In this document: piece by piece, positions 1-11,455 of the stretch
Layout: each line of letters starts with the position of its first letter
Position numbering within the stretch: the first letter of the stretch is position 1
Position numbers and translations under genes: made by a program
Assembly (NCBI GenBank): GCA_001414485.1
Contig: LLEY01000021.1
Coordinates: forward strand, 434,001-498,000
DNA: 64,000 bases
DNA from: Calycina herbarum
Taxonomy: Eukaryota > Ascomycota > Leotiomycetes > Helotiales > Pezizellaceae
Direction: 5' to 3'
The notes under the pieces: generated by a model
Databases searched by the model: none
Told to the model about the DNA's origin: nothing
Seen by the model: only the letters and a program-made list of their open reading frames with translations

Positions 1-512
1 TCGACGATATTTCTTAGGTTATACTTAAGTATAGAGACACGCTAGTCTAAGAAGGGGATAGTGTTATAAATCACGTTTTATATATTAAGTAGTCTAGATA
101 GCACTCTAATAGAATAAGATATAACGTCTAGGAAATAGAAGGTAATATAGAAGAGAATCTATAGTATAGAGGTATTTAGAATTCTATAATCTTACTATTA
201 GAATAATATTAGAAATTACGTAATATATATCGCTTATATCGCCGAGTGATATAAGCGATATATCGACAGTATTAATAAGCGATATAAGCGATAAGAAAAA
301 GACGAAGGTTCTATATAAGACTAGTACGTCTACTATTAGATAGAAGCTTTATACTTAACTTTAGTTATTAATCTTATTATCTTATTTAATATCTTTAATA
401 TAAGTAATAAGTTCACTTCTAAGTAAATATACCAGTGTATCTATACTTCTTACCTATATACTAATCTTCGAGACTTAGTTACCTTTGTTTAGTTTATTTA
501 AGTTTCGTTATA
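1..512 (+). mobile_element. 3' end of an LTR retrotransposon (inner family), cut by the window edge
   Basis: Bases 1-61 are the reverse complement of the internal sequence at 48612-48672, and 62-512 is a 451-bp LTR matching, in reverse complement, the LTRs at 48178-48611 and 54470-54903. A purine-rich tract (AAGAAGGGGATAG, about 49-61) sits directly before the LTR start TGTTATAAATCACG. It reads as a polypurine tract, so the coding sense here is plus and this is the 3' LTR. The rest of the element lies left of the window. CTTAA at 513-517 would be its target duplication, but the partner is not visible. The copy is heavily RIP-mutated (the expected terminal CA is TA). Confidence 0.8.
62..512 (+). 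repeat. 3' LTR of the left-edge retrotransposon
   Basis: Begins TGTTATAAATCACG and ends GTTTCGTTATA, the reverse complement of the inner-element LTR at 48178-48611 with many C-to-T and G-to-A differences. It is somewhat longer (451 against 434 bp). Confidence 0.8.
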
Positions 513-1258
513 CTTAACTACTAAAGCGTTTATTAGTAGTATACGAGCTATAGGTATACCTACTATCTCTAGCGCTTCTTAAACGCCTTCTTAGAACTGT
601 CTAAGCCTAGGCCTTGTCTTTTAACACGCCTTAGCTACCTCCTTCTCTTCCTCTCTCTCTCTTACCTTCTTCTTATTCTTCTCTCTATCTTTCTCTAGTA
701 ATTCTAGCGCGAGCCTATACTCCTAGAGTCTTCCTAGCCTTAGTAGCTAAGTAGTAATCCTCGACGCTAGTTTTCTATTCGCTAGCGTCTCTCTTAGCTC
801 TCTAAGGTCTCTAATCTGCTTTCTAAGAGCTCTTATAAGCGCTTCTCTCTTCTATAGAATCTTATAATAAAATAGTATAAAATACTCTACTATCTCTCTA
901 CCGCCTATATATATATACTATAGTATAAGCTAGTCTAGTACTTTTCTTAAGAAGAGGAAAGTATTAAGCTCTATTACTCCTGTTTATACTTATATAAGTA
1001 GTAAGCTCTTTACTTTAGTAAGCCTCTTATAAACCTTCTATAGCTTCTAATCGTCGAGGTCTACCTTATCTAACGCTTCTATATATTATATAGAGTTCTT
1101 CTTCTAAGTTCTCTTCCTCTAGGCTTCTAGGCACTTTCTCTATTCTTTAAGCGTAGCGCTATACTTAAACCTCTCTCTCTCTATTTCTTACTTTTCTTTC
1201 TACTTCTATCTCGCTTTCTAAGAGTATAGTATCGCCTTTTCTACCTTTAAAATAAAAT
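513..1258 (-). pseudogene. RIP-stopped coiled-coil reading frame downstream of pol, absent from the sister copy
   Basis: Read on the minus strand, this segment gives one long frame broken mainly by TAG/TAA codons in positions where CAG/CAA is expected. The product would be rich in Lys, Glu, Arg and Leu with heptad-like stretches (for example RALRKQIRDLRELRETLA and DREKNKKKVREREEEKE), so a coiled coil is likely. The sister copy instead has about 260 bp of pol tail and polypurine tract (43531-43790) at this point. It may be a separate inserted sequence, an alternative 3' module of the element, or part of another transposon. I do not recognise it. The frame runs up to the LTR at 512. Confidence 0.45.
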
Positions 1259-4200
1259 TATCTTTATAGCTAAGACTTTCTCTACTTTCTACTCTTCTTA
1301 ATCTATAACTTATATTAGCAGAGGTAGCTTGTTTACCTATCTAGGTAACGGATTTATAGCGGCTTTATAGAGTAGTAATAGGTAGAATATAGAGTATATA
1401 TAGAAGTAGTCTAGTAATTTAAGCTAGAAAGAGTATTCTTTATAAGTTATAATTTAGAAAGAACCCTTGTTTTATCTATTTAGCTTATAGCTTAGCTAGT
1501 CTATCTTCTAATTATAAGTTAATACTTAAATAAAGTTATTTATATTAAAGTCTACTACTCTTCGAGTCTAGTTTATAAACCTAGTATAGCGCTCTTATAC
1601 TTTACTTACTAATTCCTTTACTATAGTCTAAGTATTATATATTCTTTATACTAGTGTCTTTATATCTATCTAGTTAAGCTGTTTATATATAGTTATAGGT
1701 TTATCTAAGCGATTCTAGTCGAAGGACGTAGTAGCTACGTATCTATTAATTACTTTAAAGAGCGAAAGCTCTTCTAGACTCTCGTATAGAAGCGTAAGCT
1801 AGGCGTAGTCTAAAATAGAGATAAGTTCGCTCTAGTTGTTCTAGTAGTAACTAATAAAAGACTATAGACGTTAATTAATCTATTAGTCTAAGAGTAAAAA
1901 GCAGTAGATAGCTTAAGCTTTATACTAAGGATTCCGTAGAATTTAAACTAGAAAGAAGAGATAAACTATAGTCTATAGTCTAAAACAATACTTTATAAAT
2001 AGCTATAGATTCGATATATCTATATAACTTATATTTAAGCTATATCTTATACTATAACTGTCTTTAGATAGAGGATCGAGAATGATTACTTAGTTAGATA
2101 ATCTATAACTACTTATAAGGTATTATAACCTTACTTATTAGTAGAGAAAGACTTATAGTCTATAGTAATATATTACTAAGAACGCTCTAGGACTAGTAAT
2201 AGATATAAAAAGCTAGGTTTATAGTTATAAGATACTATAGCACGTTAGTAGTCTCTGTAGTTACTAATATAGGTTTCTATAAACGTCTATAAATCTTTCT
2301 ACTAGTATTTATAAGCAAGGATAGCTACTATCTTTGTCTATCTAGAGTAAGCCGTAGAAACTTATATATAAGCCTCGTAGATTAGGTCTATCTATAAGGT
2401 TCTTTAATCTAGAACTATAAGTCTTTTTTACTAAAGAAGTAATCTATTCTCTATTATCTAGTTCTAGTTCTAATCTTCGTAAGTAGCTTTCGTCTAGTCT
2501 TCTTCTAAGTCTAGAGAGTTATAGTTAGTAGTAAGTAACTAGTTAATAAGGTTAAGCGAAGGTTCTAAGATAACTAGAGCTAGTATTATTAAAGGTTCTA
2601 ATTAGATAGTAATACGTAGATCTAACTAATTAGACGTAAGTAGAGTTTATTATCTTATAAATACTTTTAGGTTATTCTACGAGCTAACGTCTTACTCTTA
2701 GTATATTAGCGTATCTGTCTTTTCGTTTTACTTACTAGCTTAAAATATAATTATAAAGTAGAATTCTAATAGAAACTCTATCTATCTTACTTACTACTAG
2801 TTTAAGGTTTTAGAGGTTATAAAGTACTCTAAAGTCTTATAATTAGTAAAGACTTTAATCTAGGAGCTAGTTTAAGTAAGATTAGCTCGCTATTATCTAA
2901 AAGAGCGAATAATAGCTAATATCTTCTTATTATAGATTTAGTAATTTAGTTTAATAGAGTTTATTATCTTTAAGAAGTACTTTATAAGTCTTTATAGTTT
3001 AGTTTTAGATATACGTTATAATATTATAGCTATAACTACTCTATTAGAAGTGTTATTTTTAACTATAGTCTCTAAATCGACTATAAAGTAGTATAAGAGA
3101 GATATAGTAACTAAGGCTTCTTTTAGTATATTAAAAGCCTTTTTATAGTCTAAGTTAAAATTAAATAATACTTTCTTACTTATAAGATAGTTTAGTAGAC
3201 GAGTAATTAGTCTATAATCTTAAATAAAACGTTAGTAAAAGTTGTAAAAACCTAGGAAGAACTAGATACTCTTAATAGTACTAGGATATTTCTAAGAAAC
3301 GATTACTAAGATCTTCTCTAGGTTAACTTCGATACTATTTATAGAGATAATAAAACTAAGATACTTTATATAAGTAATATAGAACTCTGTCTTCTTAATA
3401 TCTACTTATAGTCTAGTCTTATAAAGCTGTTCTAAGACCTTATAAACGTGTTTAACGTATTCGAGCTTGTTATTAGAGTATATAAGAATATTATTAAAGT
3501 AAGCTATATAGAAGTTATCGAGATACTTTATAAGAACGCTATTTATATATCTCTAATATATAGTAGAACCGTTAGTTAAGCTAAAAGGTAATATCTTATA
3601 TTTAAATATACTATAGTAGGTTTAGAAAATTATAAGCTTTTTAGAGTCTAGATCTATTTAAATATAGTTAAAAGCTTAATAAATATCGAGCTTTATAAAG
3701 ATTTTAGTACTAATAATTTATATAAGAGTTTCGTCGATTAGTAGAAGAGAGTACTAGTTCTTATATATAAGAATATTAAGTTTATAATAGTCGATATAGA
3801 GCTATAAGCTTCTGTCTAGCTTCTTTATAAACAGTACTAGAGAAGCGAAAGAGACGTAGCTAGGAATAATAAATCCTTTATCGAGGTTATTAAGAATATA
3901 CTACTTAATAGCTAAAAGTTCCTTAGTTATTATCTTATATAGTAGACTATATAAAAGAGTATTTAGACTTATAAGCTCGATTCTATAGTTAACTTAGTTC
4001 TATAGCAGAGAAAGCTTATTTAAAGCTCTCTTAGAAAAGATATCCTTAAATACTATATATTCCTAGCGAACGTTCTATTCTACTAGTTATTTATCTAAAT
4101 CGTAATCTACGGAAGAGAGCTCTATATATAACCTATTTATAAGAGTATAATCGATCTCTTATAAGATAATAGTAAAGGCTTCGTTATCGTGCTTTTAAAA

Positions 4201-5000
4201 GTTAAGTTAAAAAGTAGCAGCTCTAATATAATAGATATTAATAGCGAGTCTTTTATAAGCGAGCTTATAGCTGTTTTAGAACGTTTTCCTAAGAACCGAC
4301 GACGTTACTAGCGGTTAGGAATAAGAACCTATATTCCGTTTCTAGTAGAGACGAGGTTTTACTAAAAGCTTTCGTCTGGAATTTCCTCGATAGTAACTAG
4401 TAGTAAGGTTTAGCATTAGTACTAGTCTTAAGACAGTATTAAGTAAATTAATATAAGTTTCTCTATAGCTTTCTAGCGAAGGTCGCGGTGCTTTATATCC
4501 TTCTAAGCCTAGAGGTCTAGTAGAAAGATAGTTATTAATTCTCTAGTAATAGATACTAAGTAATTAAATTAATAAACTAGAGAAAGAGATTCTAGCTACT
4601 TAATCTTATAGCTATAAACCGCTAATAATAATATTATATCTACTAATATTAGTAATTAAGAAGAGTATATTAGTAAACTATCGTCTATTAATACTTAGTA
4701 TTAAGTAAATAACATAAGTAATTACTAGTCCTTTACGTCTATTAAAACCTATAATTAATATTATATATAATAGCTCTTCTATAGCCTATCTATAATATTA
4801 ACTTAACTAGTTAGCTAAAGCTATATTAATAAATAACTGTCTATTTACTCTAGTATTAATAAGTCTAGTAGTATTAAAAGTATATCTATTCTTAATTAAA
4901 GTATATATAGTTATAAAAGCCTTTCTATCTATTATATAGCTTAGATTAAGAGGTTAAGATCTAAGTTCGTTTTACTTTAAAAAGAAGACTTACTTTAGAG
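1259..5000 (-). pseudogene. Degraded pol (protease, RT, RNase H, integrase) of outer copy 1
   Basis: Minus-strand translation is riddled with stops, yet the RT active-site block (YLNNILIYS near 3470-3513) and its following E-x2-K/H-V region are readable. Sequence parallels the better-preserved pol at 43800-47600. Domain limits cannot be fixed by eye; the order RT then integrase toward lower coordinates is inferred from the family. Confidence 0.7.
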
Positions 5001-5855
5001 CAGTTCTTTTCCTAGGTTCTTATAAACGAGTTCCTTATTAGCTAATTCTTCGCTAGACGCTTATAAGCTATAGGAATTCGTAAACGAACTCTTAGCTTCT
5101 TTCTATAGTAGCTTAATAGCTATAGAGGGTTTTTAAGAAAGAGAGTATTTATTTATATAATACCTAGTTTTATTATAATTATAGTAAATAACGTCTACTA
5201 TATCTCTAATAAGAGTTATACTCTTATAAGTAGAGAAAGAGGCTTTATAGTCTATAACTAGTAGATAACTAATAGTAGTATAAGAAGCTAGAAGTTAGTA
5301 AGCTAATCTGTAGATAGTAGAGAGATCTCTTATAAGTAGATAGTAATTATAGTAGATTATAAAACGTTCTTTAATCGTTACTCTATCTTAATAGATAGAG
5401 TAATAGTAGTTATATAACTAGGTAAAGATTATTAGAAATATATAAACTAGTAAAAGGCTTACTTAAAGCGTTAGTATAAGCTTCTAGTAAAGGTTCTCTA
5501 GCTACTCGCTTAATAGAATATAAGCCGTAGTTATAAGACTTAGAAAAATAGCTTTAAAAGTAGTAAAAGTCTTGTCTTCTTATATTAAGAGTTTATAAAA
5601 GAGCTTATAAGCGAGTGTTTTCGTCTATAGAAGGCTTACTTATAGTAGAGAAGACTAGGGTACTATCTACTTATAGAGGTTTAGTTCTTAATAAGCTACT
5701 AAGAGCCTTACTAGCTACTAGACTAGTAAGAGTCTTTTCTTTTCTACTCTTATTACTATAAGCAGCTTTAGATATTATATTTATAAAAAATAGAGAAAGA
5801 AGAAGAAGAAAGAAAGAGATTATAAAAAAGGTTATATAAGCTATTATAAGCGTGT

Positions 5856-6008
5856 CTTTTAAGAAGATAAGTTGTAATTAAACTATTATAATATAGAGAT
5901 TCTTAACTTTTAAGAAGATAAGTTATAATTAAACTATTATAATATAGAGATTCTTAACTTTTAAGAAGATAAGTTATAATTAAACTATTATAGACTTAGA
6001 GATTCTTA
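5856..6008. repeat. Three tandem 51-bp units in the Gypsy 5' leader
   Basis: Units start at 5856, 5907 and 5958 with CTTTTAAGAAGATAAG and end GATTCTTAA. The first two are almost identical; the third diverges toward its end. In the sister element the homologous unit occurs twice, at about 55636 and 55739, separated by other sequence, so the tandem array is specific to this copy. Confidence 0.85.
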
Positions 6009-6142
6009 AGAGATTCGTTTATAAGAGAGAGGCTATTATAAGTAGAGAAGAAGAGTTATAATTATACTATTATAAGTATAAGATCTTCTAACTATTATAA
6101 GCGTAGAATCTAAAAGAGTAAAGAGTATTAAGCTTTAAATAA

Positions 6143-6406
6143 TATTATAAACTATAACTAAAAGCAAAGATATAAGAGTATATATATATAAATATAAGAA
6201 TTTAAAGCTATAGTTCTATTTATAAAAGTAACGCGAGTTATATATCTAGAGAAAAGAGGTTACTAAATAAGTAGAAGCTATAAGAAGCTAAGGTCTCGTT
6301 ATAGCTCTTATTATAACTCTTATTATAGATCTATATATCCCGAGGTAATTACCGAGGTTACGTACTTATTACGTAATCTTCTAGGTTATAGACCAGTGCT
6401 ATAATA
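6143..6406 (-). repeat. 5' LTR of outer-family copy 1
   Basis: Aligns end to end with the 232-bp LTRs at 43299-43530 and 55900-56131. It shares the flanking CTTTAAATAA on the internal side, the AATTTAAAGCTA block and the terminal AGACCAGTGCTATAATA, but is 264 bp long and strongly AT-shifted. TATTT (6407-6411) would be the target duplication; the partner is not visible. Confidence 0.75.
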
Positions 6407-7574
6407 TATTTAATATAAAAGACTTTATTAGTTATTTTAGATCTCTACTTTATTTCTTAGTAAATAGAAAAGTTAGTACTATAATTTAGTAATTCTACTA
6501 ATTATAAAGATTTTAGATTTAGTAAATACGAAACTAGAAATAACTTATTCTAGTTAGTCTTTAGCTAATATCTTAGTATAACTTATTTCAGCTTATCTTT
6601 AGCTAAAGCTCTTACTATAGAATAGTTAAATAGTCTCTCTACTTAGAGAACTCTTCTCTTTTTATATATAATCTAATTATATACTCTTATACTAATCTTA
6701 TAATATATAACTTAATAATAACTAATTATAAAAATATAATAAAAATATAAGTATAGTACTAGTTAACAGCTATTAAGCGATTTATATAACTCTACTAAAA
6801 AACGATATTTTATCTAGTTTAGAAAGATATAGAGATACTATATCTATAGACTAGATTTTCTATAATTAATATTTCAAGTCTATTCGAGTATTATATATCT
6901 TTTATATAATTAGAATTATCTAGTAAGAAATTTAGACTTATAGAGTTAAGATACGCGCGTAGACTAGTGAATTTTTAGTTGAAAATTACGAAATTTATAT
7001 ATAAAACCGATCTTTTCCTAAAATCCTCTACTTTATAATATAATACTTAGAGATATAATTTTATTAGAGTTAATTCTAATTATAGAAAAGTCTCTAATTA
7101 CTTTAATAATTAATTTTCTAGAAGAAATTAATTTTAAATAGTAATTTATATAGTAAAAACGTAGTACTAAAAAGCTAGTTTTTAGTATAAAACAAGGACT
7201 CGGTTAATAGCTATTAATAGTAACTATAAATATATAAAATACTAATTTACTTTAAATCTAAGTATTAAACGTTTCTATCTTATTTATATTTAGTTATTAA
7301 CGTTACTAGTTCTTATAGAATAAAGTAATACTACTACTTATTCTATTTACTAAGAGTTTATATCTAAGATAAACGTTTCTCTTTTATAAAATTACTCTAC
7401 TTATAGACGTTATAAATTTTTTTTAAATAAATAGAATTATAGCTAGTATTAAGTATTTTATAAATAATAATAATAACCTAGCTTTTTAATATAGTACTAG
7501 AGTTCTTACTACTAGCGTAAGCGGTGACTTTAAAAGTTATATTTACTAAAAAAAAACTCTTAAAACAAGCTATA
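6407..7574. other. AT-rich RIP-like spacer, no gene
   Basis: The base composition matches the neighbouring mutated transposons, with many stops in all frames. No terminal repeats or recognisable protein remnants were found. It is probably older repeat debris or host DNA affected by RIP spreading. Confidence 0.5.
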
Positions 7575-7576
7575 TA

Positions 7577-9438
7577 ACGTGGTTTATTAAGACTCTACGT
7601 ATATTAGAACTCTATATACTTTTGCTCTTCTCTACTACTTTAAAATATAATTAAACAACTATAATATATAAATTTAACTAAAACTACTAAGAATCTAATA
7701 AACTAGACATATCTACATCTACTTAATAAGTTCGTATATTATAACTAGCTTTTCTATAAGTACTATAGCGCCTGCTAGTTAATTACTCTACCTTCTAACT
7801 AACTCTCTCTATATATATATCGCGTTAAACCTGCTTATCTACGTCTTTCTATACTAGAATATTCTATATATCCTCTATAGTAAGTGTACTACCTTAACGT
7901 ATATAAGTCTTCCTAGCTCTGCGACGCTTACTAAGAGCTTTATTTACTACTTAAAGTATACGTACCTTAGCAGTTAAAAGAGTTACTTTATAAGCTAATT
8001 ACTCTATATCTTTTGCTAATATAACAACTGTCTAGAAAATAGGTGTTAGCGAGCTTCCTTAGTAACTAGTAATCTAGTCCTTAATAAGAGTTGTTTATAA
8101 AAGAGCTTTAGTAGAGTTATAAGAAGTCTAAGAGATCTAAGAGTTAGCGTCGGTAAAGAGAGGCCTAGTAAGAGTTAGTATTTATAACTTTATATTAAGC
8201 TTTAAAATCATAGTCTATAGATTAAAAGATACTAAGCTAGTCTTATAGAATCTAGCTTAAGCGTTTTAGGCTATTATTAATTCTATATATACTACTTTAA
8301 AGATAAGAAAGAACTCGATCTTAGTAATATAGTTAATATAAGCTTTAATAAAAGTCTTAATTTATTAACTATATACTTGTTTTAAGATACTAAAACACTT
8401 AATATTAAGTAGCTAGGTTAAATAAGAAGAGTAAGAAAGTAGTCTAAGAGTAATAATATTATATGTCTTATAGTACTCTTAGAATTCGGCCGATTTATAA
8501 CTCTTATATCTATTAAGAATAAGTATTCGATATAGACTCTTTACTTAAGTAGAAGTATACTTATTAAAGTGCTTAAGCTATTCTAGACCTATCTTATTAT
8601 TCGTCTAGCTATTACTTATTAGTTTAATAACCTAGTTATATAGAAGGCCGCTCTTAGTATACTAACTTAAGAAGTAGTATTTCTACTTTACTACTAAAAA
8701 TAGAGGAATACTTCTACCTTTATCGTTGATATAAGTAATTATAGTAGCTTATTCTTAATTACTTAGCTAAACTGCCTTATCTCTACTACGTCGATCTATA
8801 TATATAACAACTATAGAAGGAGTAATTATATCTATTATAAAGCTAGTTTCGTTGAAATTCTAAAAATCGTAGTCTAGAATACTATATTTTGCTCTTATAT
8901 TCTCTACCAGTTGAAACTACGTACTAATAAGCTTAGGATCTTTATATCAGGCTCTTTAGAAGTTATAAACGCGATTAAAACACGTCTTTAAAGCTAGTTG
9001 TTATTATATAAATTAATATACCTAGAGCTTTCTAATACGTCTCTTCTTCTACGATTTAAGAATATAATTTACTATATCTTCTATACTAGCTAGCTGGGGT
9101 ATAAAGCCTCTTATATCTATATTAAGTATATATTAAATAATAACCTCTTCTTTTAATTTAGTTAAATTAGAATTTATTAGCTAATAATTAGAGAGTAGAG
9201 TATAGCTATTTATTCTAAGACGAAGTATAGATTTAGGAACTTTATAGATTTTTATAGCTTTTCGACGACTTAGTTTTCTTTTAGAGGTTCGAATAGCTTT
9301 AATAGCTAAAATAATACGTGCTTCTTAAGTTTATACCTCTATTAGAAAGAGTGAAAAAAGCGTGTTAAAATGATAGAGTAGGAGAGTCGGCAAAAGTGCG
9401 CAGGGTTCTGATATACGCAGGGTCCTGATAAACCACGT
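7577..9438 (-). mobile_element. pogo/Fot1-like DNA transposon copy 1
   Basis: The ends are inverted repeats of about 50 bp (ACGTGGTTTAT... at 7577 and its complement ending ...ATAAACCACGT at 9438), flanked by TA on both sides (7575-7576 and 9439-9440). Total length is 1,862 bp, typical of Fot1/pogo elements. The left repeat differs from the right almost only by transitions of the RIP type. Transposase remnants read on the minus strand. The repeats carry an internal duplicated motif (ACCCTGCG), matching the pattern in the copy at 42065-56370. Confidence 0.88.
7700..9330 (-). pseudogene. RIP-inactivated pogo-type transposase
   Basis: Minus-strand frames retain pieces similar to fungal DDE/CENP-B transposases: an N-terminal helix-turn-helix-like stretch near 9240-9330 (EARIILAIKAIRTSKRKLS) and a downstream part parallel to 42900-43298. 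Many stops are present; no intact coding capacity remains. Confidence 0.65.
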
Positions 9439-11401
9439 TATATGAAGTTTAATTATCTTCAGTTAGATGATTTGATTTTCCTAGATACTAATGATTTAGT
9501 AGGGTTTGTTCCGATATACGCTAGATTACACGATCTCTTGAAAAAAAGCCGACATAAAAACCAGATGCTTCCTAGCGATAAAAGAATATACAGAGAAGTC
9601 GATGGCGAGTATATTATGGGTATATAAACTCAATTAACATACTTCGTCCTAGGCGTAACTATTACTGCAGATTTTGTGGGCTACCAGGGTTTTGGCCGAT
9701 TTTCATGGGGGGTTATTTCGCTTCTGCCGTAATAGTTTCGCCTGGGACGAAGGAGACAGGTTCGTAAGAAATATTGAAAGACACAAGGAAACCTTGAGAT
9801 GTCATGTTGATAACAAAACTCAATGACGTAAAGACTTGATCAGGTGTTTGTACCTAGATAGCCCGACTTGGTGGATTAGAGACCTATCTTATGAAGTCCA
9901 CACCGCAAGAATACCCACTCAAGCTTTACCAAACTTTTTCCCCATAAGCTTGCTTAGCTGATGCAATGTCCCAGATAAACGTACCGAGACCGGCCGTGAA
10001 TTCCGGGAAAAGGAGAAGAGATTTTACAACGATTTTAAAAATGAAAGAGGCACAAAACTCAACAGAATAAAGGTCCAAAAGAGTGGCAAGCTCAAAATGT
10101 TGAAAAAATTGTGTGAATCGCAGGGAAGGTCAATGGGTACAAATTGCAGGGGCATCATTGGCCATCTCTTGACGCCTTGACGCACACAAGGTACGGAGGT
10201 AACACCACAACAGGGAAGCAGCGCAGATCTCCAACGGCCGTCGACTTGGGAGTGCCTTCTTTCTGCTAAAACCCACGACTATCACTCCCATCCCGCATTC
10301 GATGCCACATTACCATGCGGCAAAAGGGGGGGGGAGGGAAGAATAGGCTGGTCTAGACTGTTGCTCGTGTTTTCGCTCCTTGGAGAACTGCGATCGGCAG
10401 TAGAGTCGGTGAAGGGATCCAGGAGAGAGGTTGAAGGGGTGAACAGGAGATGGATGCGATGGAACACCAACACAACATGAGGGGGATCCAACCCCCTTTT
10501 CTCATGGTGCTGTGGTGGGGGAAGGTAGGTACGGAATACTCGGTAAGTCAAGTTATTTCAAGTCGTTTGTCTTCGGACCAAATTCTGACAAACGCCAAGA
10601 AATGAGTTTACCACGAGTTCCTCACGAGTTCAGGGATGGCCTGGGGCACTAAGCAGTGCCTATACTATACTGTACACCAAAGCCCAGGACTTTGAATGGA
10701 GTATAAAATGGTTCCTGCTTTTAGGGGTTGACATACCTGTAGTTCAGGGCTTGCCACCCAACTTATAGGGCCATTACATGCTGTCACACCTCGGCTAGGG
10801 GCTTATGCAACCAGCTTCAGGGCTCGAAGTTAAGGTTCACTGCTCCACTCCTCCAGGTCCTTACCCTGGTCCCCGGTCATCATAATGATGTCACTGGTGC
10901 CCCACTATGTCTTCTACACGTAGGCCGAGGCGTCTTCACTTCCCTCGTTCACTACTTACTCTCAGGTCTCTTTGCGTAGAGTGATCATCTACTGCAGTAA
11001 TTTTTGACGATCGTCTAGTTTCGCTTCTTTTAATTGAGAAAACCTTCGTTTCTGAATATCTTCTAAACCCCAAAGCGTCCAAGTCTAGACTGCTATGCGT
11101 TTACCGCTGCCTGCAACCTCAGCAACCTCGAACACTATTTGTAACTCCAACACTAACACCTCCTAGTCGATCGTGAGATCCTCTTTTCCCTCTCCCACCG
11201 CATCAACACTGCAGATTCACCCCCTCTCGTCAACACCCAGCCCTCTCTAAATAAACCCCTCGATTGCCCATTACGGATTTGGTGCAGTATCTGGGGGATC
11301 GTGAAGTATTTCAACCTCAATTTTTCTTTCCCAACTTCTCAGCTGAGGACGGTCAAATTTAGCTTCAAACAATCCAGCGCTGCTTGGCGGTCGTGCTCGC
11401 T
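9439..11401. other. Intergenic region left of the histidine kinase; one doubtful small ORF
   Basis: Composition changes sharply to normal host DNA at 9439. An ORF of 61 codons (9442-9627, +) starts directly at the transposon junction, is not RIP-mutated and is Leu/Asp-rich; it could be the tail of a disrupted host gene, but I recognise nothing in it. A minus ORF at 10282-10551 is Pro/His-rich and looks fortuitous. The region 10550-11400 probably holds the kinase promoter and leader, with pyrimidine-rich stretches near 11150-11250. Confidence 0.4.
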
Positions 11402-11413
11402 ATGACGCAGTAG
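11402..11413 (+). promoter_or_regulatory. Three-codon upstream ORF before the kinase start
   Basis: ATG ACG CAG TAG lies 43 bp upstream of the kinase ATG at 11456. If included in the mRNA leader it could lower translation of the main frame. Confidence 0.4.
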
Positions 11414-11455
11414 GTGCCATCTCGTCACCCACAGAGATTCGATGCAAAATCGAAG

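Larger units (their letters stand above)
513..6406 (-). mobile_element. Ty3/Gypsy retrotransposon, outer family copy 1, RIP-degraded
   Basis: From about 1259 to 6406 this stretch is collinear with the Gypsy element at 43299-56131 once the nested insertion there is ignored. Coding sense is minus, with the 5' LTR at 6143-6406, gag remnants roughly 5000-5800, and pol to about 1259. A reverse-transcriptase core is still readable near 3470-3513 as YLNNILIYS, where the family has YLDD; the two Asn are what GAT-to-AAT RIP would give. No long ORF survives. The 3' part past 1259 differs from the sister copy and the 3' LTR is not in the window. The site used by the nested element in the sister copy (near 5540) is empty here. 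Confidence 0.85.

Noticed and set aside
6781..6815. Similarity to 56725-56760 (CTACTAAAAA-CGATATT)
   Set aside because: Only about 18 bases match in AT-rich DNA; could be chance. An alignment of both 400-bp neighbourhoods would decide.
9442..9627. 61-codon ORF starting at the transposon edge
   Set aside because: Open and not RIP-mutated, but no recognisable motif, start coincides with the junction and no splice partners found; kept only as a remark.
10282..10551. Minus ORF, 89 codons
   Set aside because: Low-complexity Pro/His/Ser composition over a G-rich tract; no features.
10750..10870. Possible tRNA-like GGTTC-containing stretch
   Set aside because: No acceptor pairing or anticodon arm could be drawn.
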